DNA from: Nostoc sp. CENA543
GTDB taxonomy: Bacteria > Cyanobacteriota > Cyanobacteriia > Cyanobacteriales > Nostocaceae
NCBI RefSeq assembly: GCF_002896875.1
Contig: NZ_CP023278.1
Location: 4,472,501-4,536,500 of the forward strand
Length of the DNA stretch: 64,000 bases
Direction of reading: 5' to 3'
Shown here: in pieces, positions 8,370 through 16,084 of the stretch
How positions within the stretch are numbered: the stretch's first letter is position 1
Layout: every line of letters starts with the position of its first letter
Program-made: the position numbers and the translations under genes
Notes under the pieces: generated by a model
Databases searched by the model: none
Seen by the model: only the letters and a program-made list of their open reading frames with translations
What the model was told of the DNA's origin: nothing

Positions 8370-8449
8370 TCTGTCAGACCCCCAATCCCCAATCCCCCAA
8401 TCCCCTATAATTCTCTATAAAATAACGTAATCAATTGAGAGGGGAACTT

Positions 8450-8665
8450 ATGCCGATTAAGAAAGGAAATATGGTGCGCGCTGTGCGTGAGAAGCTAGAA
8501 AATAGTTTGGAAGCTAAAGCTAGTGATACTCGCTTTCCAGCGTATTTATTTGATACTCAAGGTGAAGTCGTAGATATTAAAGGTGATTACGCCTTAGTGA
8601 AGTTTGGACAAGTCCCCACCCCTAATATTTGGTTACGTTTAGATCAACTGGCAGAATTTGAATAA
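8450..8665 (+). CDS. ndhO: NAD(P)H-quinone oxidoreductase (NDH-1) subunit O
   Basis: NdhO is a small cyanobacterial/plastid-specific subunit on the cytoplasmic side of the thylakoid NDH-1 complex, which serves cyclic electron flow and respiration. The protein of about 71 residues reads [19 protein letters not shown] through [20 protein letters not shown], the family pattern. The ATG at 8450 has GAGAGGGG six bases upstream; the TTG at 8435 lies in front of that ribosome-binding site and is rejected. Confidence 0.94.
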   Translation: MPIKKGNMVRAVREKLENSLEAKASDTRFPAYLFDTQGEVVDIKGDYALVKFGQVPTPNIWLRLDQLAEFE

Positions 8666-8697
8666 TCTGTTGGTGAATTACCCATAACAAAATAAGC

Positions 8698-8751
8698 TTG
8701 TAGTAAGCACTTTAGTGCTTAAGGATTTCAGGACTAAAGTCCTTACTACAA
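8698..8751. repeat. 54-bp palindromic intergenic repeat
   Basis: TTGTAGTAAGCACTTTAGT and ACTAAAGTCCTTACTACAA form 19-bp arms with one mismatch around a loop of about 16 bases. A half-copy (TTGTAGTAAGGGCTTTAGCC) is at about 63073-63094. It could act as an ndhO terminator but lacks a T-tract. Confidence 0.75.
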
Positions 8752-8845
8752 ACGATTACGGGATTTTATCACTTTGGTCACTGGCGATCGCAATTCTAGC
8801 TGTTACCCTTAGTAACTATACAGGTTGCATTGTCTAAGCAAGTTT

Positions 8846-9829
8846 ATGTTTTCTCCTGTTGAATCCCCAATTGTCTGTCGTCTACCGCGCGTTGCTATTA
8901 TCGGTGCTGGTAGGGTGGGTAGTACGTTAGCCCAACGCATTGCTGAGAAAAATCTGGCGGATGTGGTGTTATTAGATATTGTTGAGGGAATACCTCAAGG
9001 TTTAGCACTGGATTTATTAGAAGCTAGGGGTATTGAATTACATAATCGTGAGATTATCGGCACAAATAATTATGCAGATACAGCAGATTCGCAAATTGTG
9101 GTGATTACCGCCGGATTTCCCCGCAAAACAGGGATGAGTCGGGATGATTTGCTCAAAACCAATGCCAAGATTGTGGTTGAAGCTGCTAAAAATGCGATCG
9201 CCTATTCTCCTAATGCTATTTTTATCGTAGTCACCAATCCTTTAGATGTGATGACTTATCTAGCTTGGGAAGCTACAGGTTTACCGCGAAATAGAATTAT
9301 GGGGATGGCTGGGGTACTAGACTCAGCACGGTTTGAAGCTTTTATCGCCTTGGAATTAGGGGTATTACCTGCTGATGTCAAGGCGATGGTGTTAGGTAGT
9401 CACGGGGATTTGATGGTTCCGTTATCTCGTTACGCCACCGTTAATGGTATCCCCATTACAGAATTATTAGATGCAGAAACAATTGCGCGCTTAGTAGAAA
9501 GGACTCGCAATGGTGGTGCAGAAATTGTGGAATTAATGCAGACTGGCGGTGCATTTTTCGCGCCAGCTTCCGCGACAAGTTTGATGGTGGAATCGATTGT
9601 ATTGAATCAGTCACGGTTGTTACCTGTGGCGGCGCATCTGCAAGGTGAATATGGTTTAAAAGATGTGGTGATTGGTGTACCTTGTCGTTTGGGTTCTCAT
9701 GGAATTGAGAGTATTTTAGAATTAAATCTGAGTGATTCTGAAAAAGAAGCTTTGCATATTTCGGCTCAAGCTGTACGGAAAAATATCGAGCGATCGCAAG
9801 AAATTTTAGCTGCAACAAGTTCGATATAG
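8846..9829 (+). CDS. mdh: Malate dehydrogenase (LDH-like type)
   Basis: NAD-dependent malate/oxaloacetate interconversion. The product of about 327 residues has a Rossmann GAGRVG at 20-25, an Asp after the second strand (VVLLDIVEG) suggesting NAD use, the substrate-loop sequence RKTGMSRDDLLKTN, VTNPLDVMTYLAW, and the catalytic His in GSHGDLMVPLSRY at about residue 185. The loop with Arg-Lys fits malate better than lactate. The ATG at 8846 is chosen over a TTG at 8825. A hairpin at 9840-9866 follows. Confidence 0.9.
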   Translation: MFSPVESPIVCRLPRVAIIGAGRVGSTLAQRIAEKNLADVVLLDIVEGIPQGLALDLLEARGIELHNREIIGTNNYADTADSQIVVITAGFPRKTGMSRDDLLKTNAKIVVEAAKNAIAYSPNAIFIVVTNPLDVMTYLAWEATGLPRNRIMGMAGVLDSARFEAFIALELGVLPADVKAMVLGSHGDLMVPLSRYATVNGIPITELLDAETIARLVERTRNGGAEIVELMQTGGAFFAPASATSLMVESIVLNQSRLLPVAAHLQGEYGLKDVVIGVPCRLGSHGIESILELNLSDSEKEALHISAQAVRKNIERSQEILAATSSI

Positions 9830-9839
9830 TCAAAACAAA

Positions 9840-9866
9840 AGGCAGTAGTTTTAGAAGCTACTGCCT
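9840..9866. terminator. Bidirectional terminator between mdh and the charged small protein
   Basis: AGGCAGTAG and CTACTGCCT form a perfect 9-bp stem with a 9-base loop. On the minus strand it is followed by TTTTGTTTT; on the plus strand by AATTT. It lies 11 bases after mdh and about 50 bases after the convergent gene. Confidence 0.75.
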
Positions 9867-9916
9867 AATTTAAAATCACACAATTCATCACCTCATAAAA
9901 CCAAATTTTTCAGTAG

Positions 9917-10180
9917 TTATTCGTCTTCGTCTTCATCATCGTGGCGGTATTGTCGAGAACGGCGACGACCAGAATCTTCCTCATCATCTTCATCATCATA
10001 ACGGTCTTCACGGGAACTGCGGCGACTATAATTTTCTTCATCTTCATCATCATAACGGTCTTCGCCGTCTCTTCTTCCTCTGCGTCCCCGATATTCCCGA
10101 TAATCTGCTTCTTCCTCACGTTCTTCGCGCCTTGAACCACTCATAAAATCCTGAGCTTTTCGTAAAAAATCACCCACCAT
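9917..10180 (-). CDS. Small highly charged low-complexity protein
   Basis: An 87-residue protein starting MVGDFLRKAQDFMSGS. The rest is nearly all Arg, Glu, Asp, Tyr and Ser, with the unit RYDDED appearing three times among RRSSRE-like blocks. The first 16 residues could be a helix; the remainder is probably disordered and might bind nucleic acid or protein. I know no function. The ATG at 10180 has GAGGAAA seven bases upstream and is preferred to an earlier codon at 10231. Confidence 0.6.
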   Translation of the reverse strand: MVGDFLRKAQDFMSGSRREEREEEADYREYRGRRGRRDGEDRYDDEDEENYSRRSSREDRYDDEDDEEDSGRRRSRQYRHDDEDEDE

Positions 10181-10637
10181 AATTGATTTCCTCGCTGAGA
10201 TATTGCAGTAGGATAAACACCTATTTTGCAAAAATTTGTAGTTACCCCTGTTATGATGAGTCGGTTTTTTTGTTCTTCCGTCCTACTTTTGAAATACTTT
10301 GCGATCGTTCTTGAGAAATATACTTTTAGTTGGATTATATGTGCAGAAAAATAATAAGTGTTCTCTAGAAATGATCTTTACAAACAATAATTTGACGTAA
10401 AACATACTGTGGAATTAGTAGCATAATTTACAGTGGTATCATAACAAAACTATCTATTTAGTGTATTTTCAATAACATAATAAGCATATTTATATTTGGT
10501 CGCTTGTGCCTTATTTATTGATAAAATAGCAATTTGTCTAAAATTTCCAGAAAATTTTCAATGCTACATAAATAGTATATGCAATAAAAAGCAAATTATA
10601 ATATTGTCAGAATTATCAGTTAAATAGGCTACATCAC
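10181..10637. other. AT-rich intergenic region before the accessory cassette
   Basis: About 450 bases with no gene, heptamer array or element found. Base composition is clearly more AT-rich than upstream. It should hold the promoter of the three-gene cassette. Confidence 0.6.
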
Positions 10638-11303
10638 ATGGGTTCAGGCAAAGATAGCTTACAGAGTGCCAAAACTAAAACTCGTCTTCTGCTGGCTTTA
10701 TGGGATTTGGGAGGAACACAGCAGGAAGTAAAGAAAGGGCAACTCAACAAGCGCATTTTATCGAAGGGCAAGAAAGCCGCAGATTATCAAGGTGTATTTG
10801 AGGAATTACAGAAACAAGGGACGATATCGATTTCAAAAACAGGATATTCTCTGACATCGCCCAAGGGTTTGAAGGTGCTGAGTGACGGTTTGAGAAGTGG
10901 TGAGTTTAAGTTTGATGGCACTATTGTTGGCACTTGGGCGGCGAATGCGTTGGTGAAGTGGATTGGCCAAATTGATATTGCAGAGGTTAGCACATCTACA
11001 CCAGCTAATGGGAGCAGTGCGATCGCTTCTTATGAAGAGTTCAAGTCAGTGGTGTTGGAAGTCTACGACAAGTTGAACCAGAATTACAACTTTAATGATT
11101 TAGTACCAATTTATCGGCTCAGAAGAGAAATAGGTGATCGCGTTAGTCGTGAAAGTTTCAATAATTGGCTACTTGAAATACAGACTGACGACATACTTCA
11201 GCTAATTGCTGGTGAAATTCCAGACTTCACTCCTGATAAACGTGAAGATTCAATAACCATACCTGAAGTTGGATTGCGTTCTTATGCCAAGAAATTGAGT
11301 TGA
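10638..11303 (+). CDS. Cassette gene 1: winged-helix-like protein of unknown function
   Basis: I do not recognise a named family. The 221-residue protein seems to have two winged-helix-like parts. The first (about 15-85) runs from RLLLALWDLGGTQQEVKKGQ through FEELQKQGTISISKTGYSLT, typical of a helix-turn-helix with a wing. The second (about 130-220) has DLVPIYRLRREIGDRVSRES then FNNWLLEIQTDDILQLI, like the wHTH modules seen beside AAA+ ATPases in accessory loci. The stop codon nearly abuts the ATPase frame, so it is probably co-transcribed with the next two genes. Its role may be DNA binding or adaptor; that is inference. Confidence 0.65.
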   Translation: MGSGKDSLQSAKTKTRLLLALWDLGGTQQEVKKGQLNKRILSKGKKAADYQGVFEELQKQGTISISKTGYSLTSPKGLKVLSDGLRSGEFKFDGTIVGTWAANALVKWIGQIDIAEVSTSTPANGSSAIASYEEFKSVVLEVYDKLNQNYNFNDLVPIYRLRREIGDRVSRESFNNWLLEIQTDDILQLIAGEIPDFTPDKREDSITIPEVGLRSYAKKLS

Positions 11304-11353
11304 TTAGATTGTCCTCAGATACTTTGAAGTTCCTCACACTAAATAGAATTGTT

Positions 11354-13330
11354 ATGACAAATAATCCTGTTTCTTCAATAGAAGTTGTCAACGCTGCTAT
11401 TCAAAGCCAAAATCCATTCATTAATGCTGGAATTGCTAAAGAGCAAGATGTTTGGGGAAGAAAGCTTCCTGATGTAACTACGCTCAATTCCCATGCTTCT
11501 GACACAGTTTTTCAGGCGATTGATCTGGTAAATAAAAGTACATATAGTCAAGATAAAGTAACATCAATAGCCATAACGGCACAACAAGGAGTCGGTAAAA
11601 CTCATCTTCTCAGCCGTATTCGTCATCGATTAGAGCAGGAAGGTGGTGCTTTATTTATATATGCTAGCGTCAATAACTATACTGACTTGAACTTAGTCAA
11701 GTACCAATTTCAGCAAACTTTGGCAGATAGTCTGAGCAAAACTGGTAGCCAAAAGGTTATGCAGTGGCAAGAAGTAGCCGCAGCTATGGCAAACGAAGGT
11801 TTTAAATCAATCAATGCTAATGCTCCTAGTCTTTCTGCATGGGATCTACTCGAAAGATTTGATAAAGTCTATGCAAATTGGTTGGCTAAAAATAAAAATT
11901 TGATGGACAAACTGACTAGTGAAGTACTCAAAACAAAACCAAATGCAGATCCTTATATCGTTAGAGCTATTTTGTGGACTCTTTCTGATACCCAAGCAAC
12001 CTTTGCAATCAAATGGCTCTCTGGTGAAGAATTAGCAAAATCAAATGCTGATTTCTTGGGTTTACCAAATGCTGTTAAAACAAATCAAGATAGAGAGGCT
12101 GAAGCTCTTAAGAATATTCAACAGATATTAAATTTAGTTAGTTACTATAATTCAGTAGTTATTTGTTTTGATGAAATAGATGTAAAAAATAATGCTAATG
12201 ATGATGGTTTGCCTACAGAAATTGTAATTGCTAATTTAGTCAAAATCCTTCATGATACCCTTGAAAACTCCGAATTAGGCAAAGGTATTGTAATTATTAC
12301 AGTTATGCTACCAGAAACCTGGACAGATAAAATACTAAACATACCAGGAGGTACACCTGCTAGAGCATCAAAATATACAGGTACAAAACCAATAGATTTA
12401 AGAAATATTGATAGTAATTCTCTTGTTGAATTGGTAAATCTTTGGTTACAAGATTTCTACAATACAAATAGTTTATTACCTCCTCATCCTTTGTACCCAT
12501 TTGAAGAAATTAAGCTGAAAGAATATGGCAAACGAAGACCAACTATTAGAGAGGCGTTGAAGTGGTGTGCAGAAAACTTTAAAGCTCCAGGAGATATTTT
12601 ACCAGATGACCCATATGAAAGATTTGAACTTGCTTTGAATAGAGAAATTACAACAGATAAAGAAAATTATCTGGATGATAATTCTTTAATCGCTGAAGCT
12701 TTACGCTTAGGTTTTGAAACGCTAAAAGGAGAAATATTAGAAGGGGAAACATCAACAGGCGAAAAATTAAACCAATTAGAGATAATTGATGTTGAAGAAG
12801 TGCCAGCTAAATCACAAAATAACGGTTATATTAATTTCAAAGTAGTTACCAGAGAAAATGAAAAAATTATTAAAATTGGATTAGCTGTCATCCAACCACC
12901 TAGATCAGTACTATCAGGATTAAATCGACTAACTCAATACCAAACTTTCGATATAAATCGTGGTTGTTTATTGCGTTCTAAATCTCGAAAAATTAATAAA
13001 AAAGGAGAGGCTTATCAATTACTTAAGCATCTAGTATCAAACTTGGGTGGTGAATGGGTAGATTTAAAGGCAGAAGAAATCAAACCCATTATTGATATAT
13101 ATTATGTTTATCAAAAACGTGATAACTACCGAATTAACGATGAGCAGTTCATAACATTTGCAAAAAAATTAACTCGTACAAATCCTTTATTACTAGAGAT
13201 TTTGAGTTCTCCTTGTGGACAAGTTGATGAAGAAACTATTGAAGCAGAAGAACTGTTAAATGACTTTCTCAACCCCTCAGTTATAGAAGAAACAGATGAT
13301 TCGGATGATCTGAGTGAGTTGTTTACATAA
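11354..13330 (+). CDS. Cassette gene 2: large P-loop ATPase
   Basis: A protein of about 658 residues with Walker A QQGVGKTHLLSRIR at about 78-90 and a Walker B-like VVICFDEIDVK at about 267-277, giving an AAA+/STAND-type ATPase core. The N-terminal NPFINAGIAKEQDVWGRKLP resembles the entry region of ATPases found in defence loci. Residues after about 450 form a separate C-terminal domain with INRGCLLRSKSRKIN-like sequence and an acidic tail. An upstream TTG at 11300 overlaps the previous stop (TTGA) and could give translational coupling; ATG 11354 is chosen by codon type. Only two bases separate it from the nuclease gene. Exact function is unknown. Confidence 0.75.
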   Translation: MTNNPVSSIEVVNAAIQSQNPFINAGIAKEQDVWGRKLPDVTTLNSHASDTVFQAIDLVNKSTYSQDKVTSIAITAQQGVGKTHLLSRIRHRLEQEGGALFIYASVNNYTDLNLVKYQFQQTLADSLSKTGSQKVMQWQEVAAAMANEGFKSINANAPSLSAWDLLERFDKVYANWLAKNKNLMDKLTSEVLKTKPNADPYIVRAILWTLSDTQATFAIKWLSGEELAKSNADFLGLPNAVKTNQDREAEALKNIQQILNLVSYYNSVVICFDEIDVKNNANDDGLPTEIVIANLVKILHDTLENSELGKGIVIITVMLPETWTDKILNIPGGTPARASKYTGTKPIDLRNIDSNSLVELVNLWLQDFYNTNSLLPPHPLYPFEEIKLKEYGKRRPTIREALKWCAENFKAPGDILPDDPYERFELALNREITTDKENYLDDNSLIAEALRLGFETLKGEILEGETSTGEKLNQLEIIDVEEVPAKSQNNGYINFKVVTRENEKIIKIGLAVIQPPRSVLSGLNRLTQYQTFDINRGCLLRSKSRKINKKGEAYQLLKHLVSNLGGEWVDLKAEEIKPIIDIYYVYQKRDNYRINDEQFITFAKKLTRTNPLLLEILSSPCGQVDEETIEAEELLNDFLNPSVIEETDDSDDLSELFT

Positions 13331-13332
13331 GT

Positions 13333-14784
13333 ATGAGCGAATCAATCTTACTTCAAACAAGTTTGTTGCTACCTGCTCCTGATATAGCAGCTTTAATTGA
13401 AGGCAGAACTATCACAGCTATGCCTCGGAAATTCATCCACCCAGGGCAAAAATTTGCTCTCTGTCCAACTAATATTGTGACACTATCAAATGAAAAATTC
13501 TATCGTTCAAATTTTTTACATATTGTCCAAAGTGTTACTGCTAACTTAAATTCTAAAACAGCCTTAATTACAGCTTGGGCGAAATGTGAACTGTGTCAAA
13601 TGCTAAATGCTCCAGAATCATTTGATGCTTTGTCTCAATTAACTATCTGGACAAAAGAAGCATTAGAAGAAAATCTCAAACAAAGACCCTATATCTTTTT
13701 AGCTTACTTGCGTGTTTATTTACTACCAGAAGCACAGGAGATTGATCTACAAAATCAAATACGCCAATTTATACCTTTGCCACATTCTCTAACTGTTACT
13801 GAAGCAGACCCAATATTAACTGATCGCACTTTCGCACAACGCAAACAACAACTGCAAAACTTAGAACCTCCAAAGCATCCTGAATTAGAAGAATTGCAGA
13901 GTATTCTATCCCAACTTGCAATTAACAACCCAGCCGCCCAAGAATTAAATGATGATATCCAAATATTTTTAGGTTGGAATAATACTAAGCATATTCAACC
14001 AATAAATACAGATTTAGCTTGGATAAATAATATTGCATCTCTGGGTAATCGAAGCCTAGAACTAGATGAGAAAAAAAGTAATTACCAAGCTGGAACAGAT
14101 TTTGAGAATATCACACGCCAAAGCTTAGATTTTTTAGGGTTTAAAGTTGAGGATGCTTTCAAAGGAGGTGCTGGCGGTTTAGATTTATTTTGTTCAAAAC
14201 CATACCCTCTAGTTTGTGAATGTAAAGCAGGTAAACTGATTCCTAGCCACACAGTACAAGAACTGATTAAGTTGGGTGGTATGCACTTAGGTGCAGATAA
14301 ATTCCTACACTCGGCTAAATTGATAATTGGCCCTGGTAATCCCTCAACAGATACTCTAAAAGCCGCACAACAATGGAAAGTAAGTATTATTAATGCTATG
14401 ACTTTACAAAAGCTAGTTGAATTAAAAGCAAAATATCCTGGTGCTATCAACTTAATTGAACTTAAGCAATATTTAGAACCTGGACAAATTGACGATAAGA
14501 TTGATGAGTATATTGCTCAGACTGAACAGCAGATTAAATTGCGATCGCACGTTATCCAAGTATTAAAAAATTATCTTGAACTTACCAAATACGATCGTGC
14601 TGGAGTTGAAGCACTTCATGCTGCATATATGACTTCTTATCCTCCTACATCCCTAGAATCTAGGCAATTACACGAAATTTTAATAGAACTTTCATCGCCA
14701 TTAACAGGGTACTTAGGGCGAATTAAAAGTAATGATTGGAGAAGCGATCGCTTTTACTATTTACGTGACTTACCACTTAACTAA
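13333..14784 (+). CDS. Cassette gene 3: DUF1802-like protein with PD-(D/E)XK nuclease domain
   Basis: A 483-residue protein. Residues about 10-150 resemble DUF1802: IEGRTITAMPRKF, FALCPTN, then ALITAWAKCELC and AYLRVYLLPEA. Residues about 250-350 carry the restriction-endonuclease-like pattern: a Glu in GTDFENITRQSLDFLGFKV, Asp in GGAGGLDLF, and Glu-x-Lys in LVCECKAGK. This is the layout of a metal-dependent DNA nuclease such as the Mrr/HJC-like group. The remaining C-terminal 130 residues look helical. It starts two bases after the ATPase stop, so the two are almost certainly made together. A role in DNA defence is inferred from domain content only. Confidence 0.75.
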   Translation: MSESILLQTSLLLPAPDIAALIEGRTITAMPRKFIHPGQKFALCPTNIVTLSNEKFYRSNFLHIVQSVTANLNSKTALITAWAKCELCQMLNAPESFDALSQLTIWTKEALEENLKQRPYIFLAYLRVYLLPEAQEIDLQNQIRQFIPLPHSLTVTEADPILTDRTFAQRKQQLQNLEPPKHPELEELQSILSQLAINNPAAQELNDDIQIFLGWNNTKHIQPINTDLAWINNIASLGNRSLELDEKKSNYQAGTDFENITRQSLDFLGFKVEDAFKGGAGGLDLFCSKPYPLVCECKAGKLIPSHTVQELIKLGGMHLGADKFLHSAKLIIGPGNPSTDTLKAAQQWKVSIINAMTLQKLVELKAKYPGAINLIELKQYLEPGQIDDKIDEYIAQTEQQIKLRSHVIQVLKNYLELTKYDRAGVEALHAAYMTSYPPTSLESRQLHEILIELSSPLTGYLGRIKSNDWRSDRFYYLRDLPLN

Positions 14785-15096
14785 AGATTAGTTTTAAGAG
14801 TACCAGTGTTGAGATAATTTTGAATAAAGAAAAGTAACAATAACCAAAGAGCGATCGCATTTCCTCGAATGTTAAGCAAAGTAACGGGAAAACAGCGATC
14901 GCCTTTTTTTGTCGGAAAGTTTTATACGTAAATATAACTACTAGTTCTGAATATTACGTTAACTTTATACCTATGTCCTGAGTTGTATACTTTACAAAAA
15001 CTTTTAAATTTATACTGTCGAACAAGTAAGGATATACTGATTACACTAATAGTTAAGAAAACACTTGTAAATTTAAAATCAGAGGTAAAATGGAAT
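14785..15096. other. Intergenic region after the cassette
   Basis: AT-rich spacer with two HIP1 octamers (near 14850 and 14896). No gene or terminator hairpin is convincing. An open frame extends upstream of 15097 to 14983 but lacks a ribosome-binding site. Confidence 0.5.
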
Positions 15097-15753
15097 ATGT
15101 ATTACCAAATTTGGGCGTTCTTTCTCCAAGAAGACGAATACCAGCAGTGGAGAAAAAATACAAAACTTAATAATAATTATAATAGATTAACATGGCAAAA
15201 AATCATTGATTTTTTCGCTTCTGTAGAAGATAACTTCCTTGTCAAGAGTCAATTGGGAGAAGCAAAAAATCCAGAGCATTTTATTAGCATTGCAACTGAA
15301 AATGGCTATCACTTAATCTTAGAAGAACTAGCTTGGTTTCTTGTCACCAGAAAGCATATTTGGACATTTCTTGATTTCGCACAAAAAACCCCATCTGTCA
15401 AAGACAAACTATTAGCATCTAAAACTCCTCAACAATTTGTACAAATAGCGGCTAATTATGGTTATCACTTTACCGTCGATGAATTAGCCTGGCTACTCAC
15501 AGAAATTAAATCATCACCAGAATTAGTACCAATTGATAATAGTGTGGGAGAAGTTGATACTGTCTCTAACTACGGCAAAATCGAAATAGGATATTGGATT
15601 TGGTTAGCGGAAGAATGGGGAATCATAGCACCTTTTTGTCATAGAGAACCACCACTGAACTTTATGTCTCAGTATGGTGACAATCCTTTTTTGCCAGATC
15701 GCTGTTTCTTGCCCAAAAGCTACTTTAATCAGCACTTAATTAGCAATAGATAG
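15097..15753 (+). CDS. Protein with two tandem Nif11-like domains
   Basis: A 218-residue protein. Residues about 35-82 and 88-136 are two copies of a Nif11-like module: FFASVEDNFLVKSQLGEAKN then ATENGYHLILEELAW, and FAQKTPSVKDKLLASKTPQQ then AANYGYHFTVDELAWLL. Nif11 domains occur in nitrogen-fixation-associated proteins and as leader peptides of ribosomal natural products. The C-terminal 70 residues are aromatic-rich and lack the usual Gly-Gly cleavage site plus short Cys-rich core, so a precursor role is unlikely. No modification enzyme is nearby. The ATG at 15097 has AGAGG about 11 bases upstream. Confidence 0.65.
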   Translation: MYYQIWAFFLQEDEYQQWRKNTKLNNNYNRLTWQKIIDFFASVEDNFLVKSQLGEAKNPEHFISIATENGYHLILEELAWFLVTRKHIWTFLDFAQKTPSVKDKLLASKTPQQFVQIAANYGYHFTVDELAWLLTEIKSSPELVPIDNSVGEVDTVSNYGKIEIGYWIWLAEEWGIIAPFCHREPPLNFMSQYGDNPFLPDRCFLPKSYFNQHLISNR

Positions 15754-15831
15754 ACACTCAACACTCAAAGATTTGCCTTTTGTGTGCTGCGAAACAGTTT
15801 ACAGACATGAATTTATTAATTTTGACTCAAA

Positions 15832-15865
15832 AAAACCCGCCTTCTTAATGAAAGCGGGTTTTAAA
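15832..15865 (+). terminator. Terminator after the Nif11 gene
   Basis: AAAACCCGC at 15832-15840 pairs with GCGGGTTTT at 15854-15862 around a 13-base loop. The AT-rich end of the stem would also work on the minus strand. Confidence 0.7.
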
Positions 15866-15870
15866 ATTAA

Positions 15871-16029
15871 CGTGAGTTCGATAAGTCTTTTTTGACCTCT
15901 CCCCCGACCCCTCTCCGACACGGAGAGGGGAGTAAAGAGCTAAAATATCAACGAAAATGTGGGTTTTAAAGCCTCTCTCCTTGCAGGGGAGAGGTTTGGA
16001 GAGGGGTTTTTTTGTTCGTCTAACTCACG
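15871..16029 (+). mobile_element. MITE-like element, copy B, with 10-bp target duplication
   Basis: Terminal inverted repeats CGTGAGTT and AACTCACG bound 159 bases. The direct repeat TTAAAATTAA occurs exactly at 15861-15870 and 16030-16039. Internally, CCTCTCC and GGAGAGG tracts make a long imperfect hairpin. No coding capacity, so it would need a transposase in trans. Confidence 0.75.
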
Positions 16030-16084
16030 TTAAAATTAATAGAACTATTCCTGGTTGAACTTTTGTGTAGCAGTATAAAATTTA

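Larger units (their letters stand above)
7944..8449. other. Repeat-packed intergenic region before ndhO
   Basis: No gene is seen in these 506 bases. They hold a MITE-like element (7991-8188) with a nested palindrome (8111-8150), a second element with 14-bp terminal inverted repeats (8229-8369), ACACCCCT repeats near 8290-8335 and CCCCAATCCCC units at 8379-8406. The ndhO promoter must lie close to the gene. Confidence 0.75.
15754..16084. other. Intergenic region between the Nif11 gene and pgi
   Basis: It contains a terminator hairpin (15832-15865) followed immediately by a MITE-like element (15871-16029). No gene is seen. Confidence 0.7.

Noticed and set aside
11300-11353. TTG start for the ATPase overlapping the previous stop
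   Set aside because: Possible through coupling, but the added 18 residues show no motif and ATG 11354 is available; kept as an alternative only.
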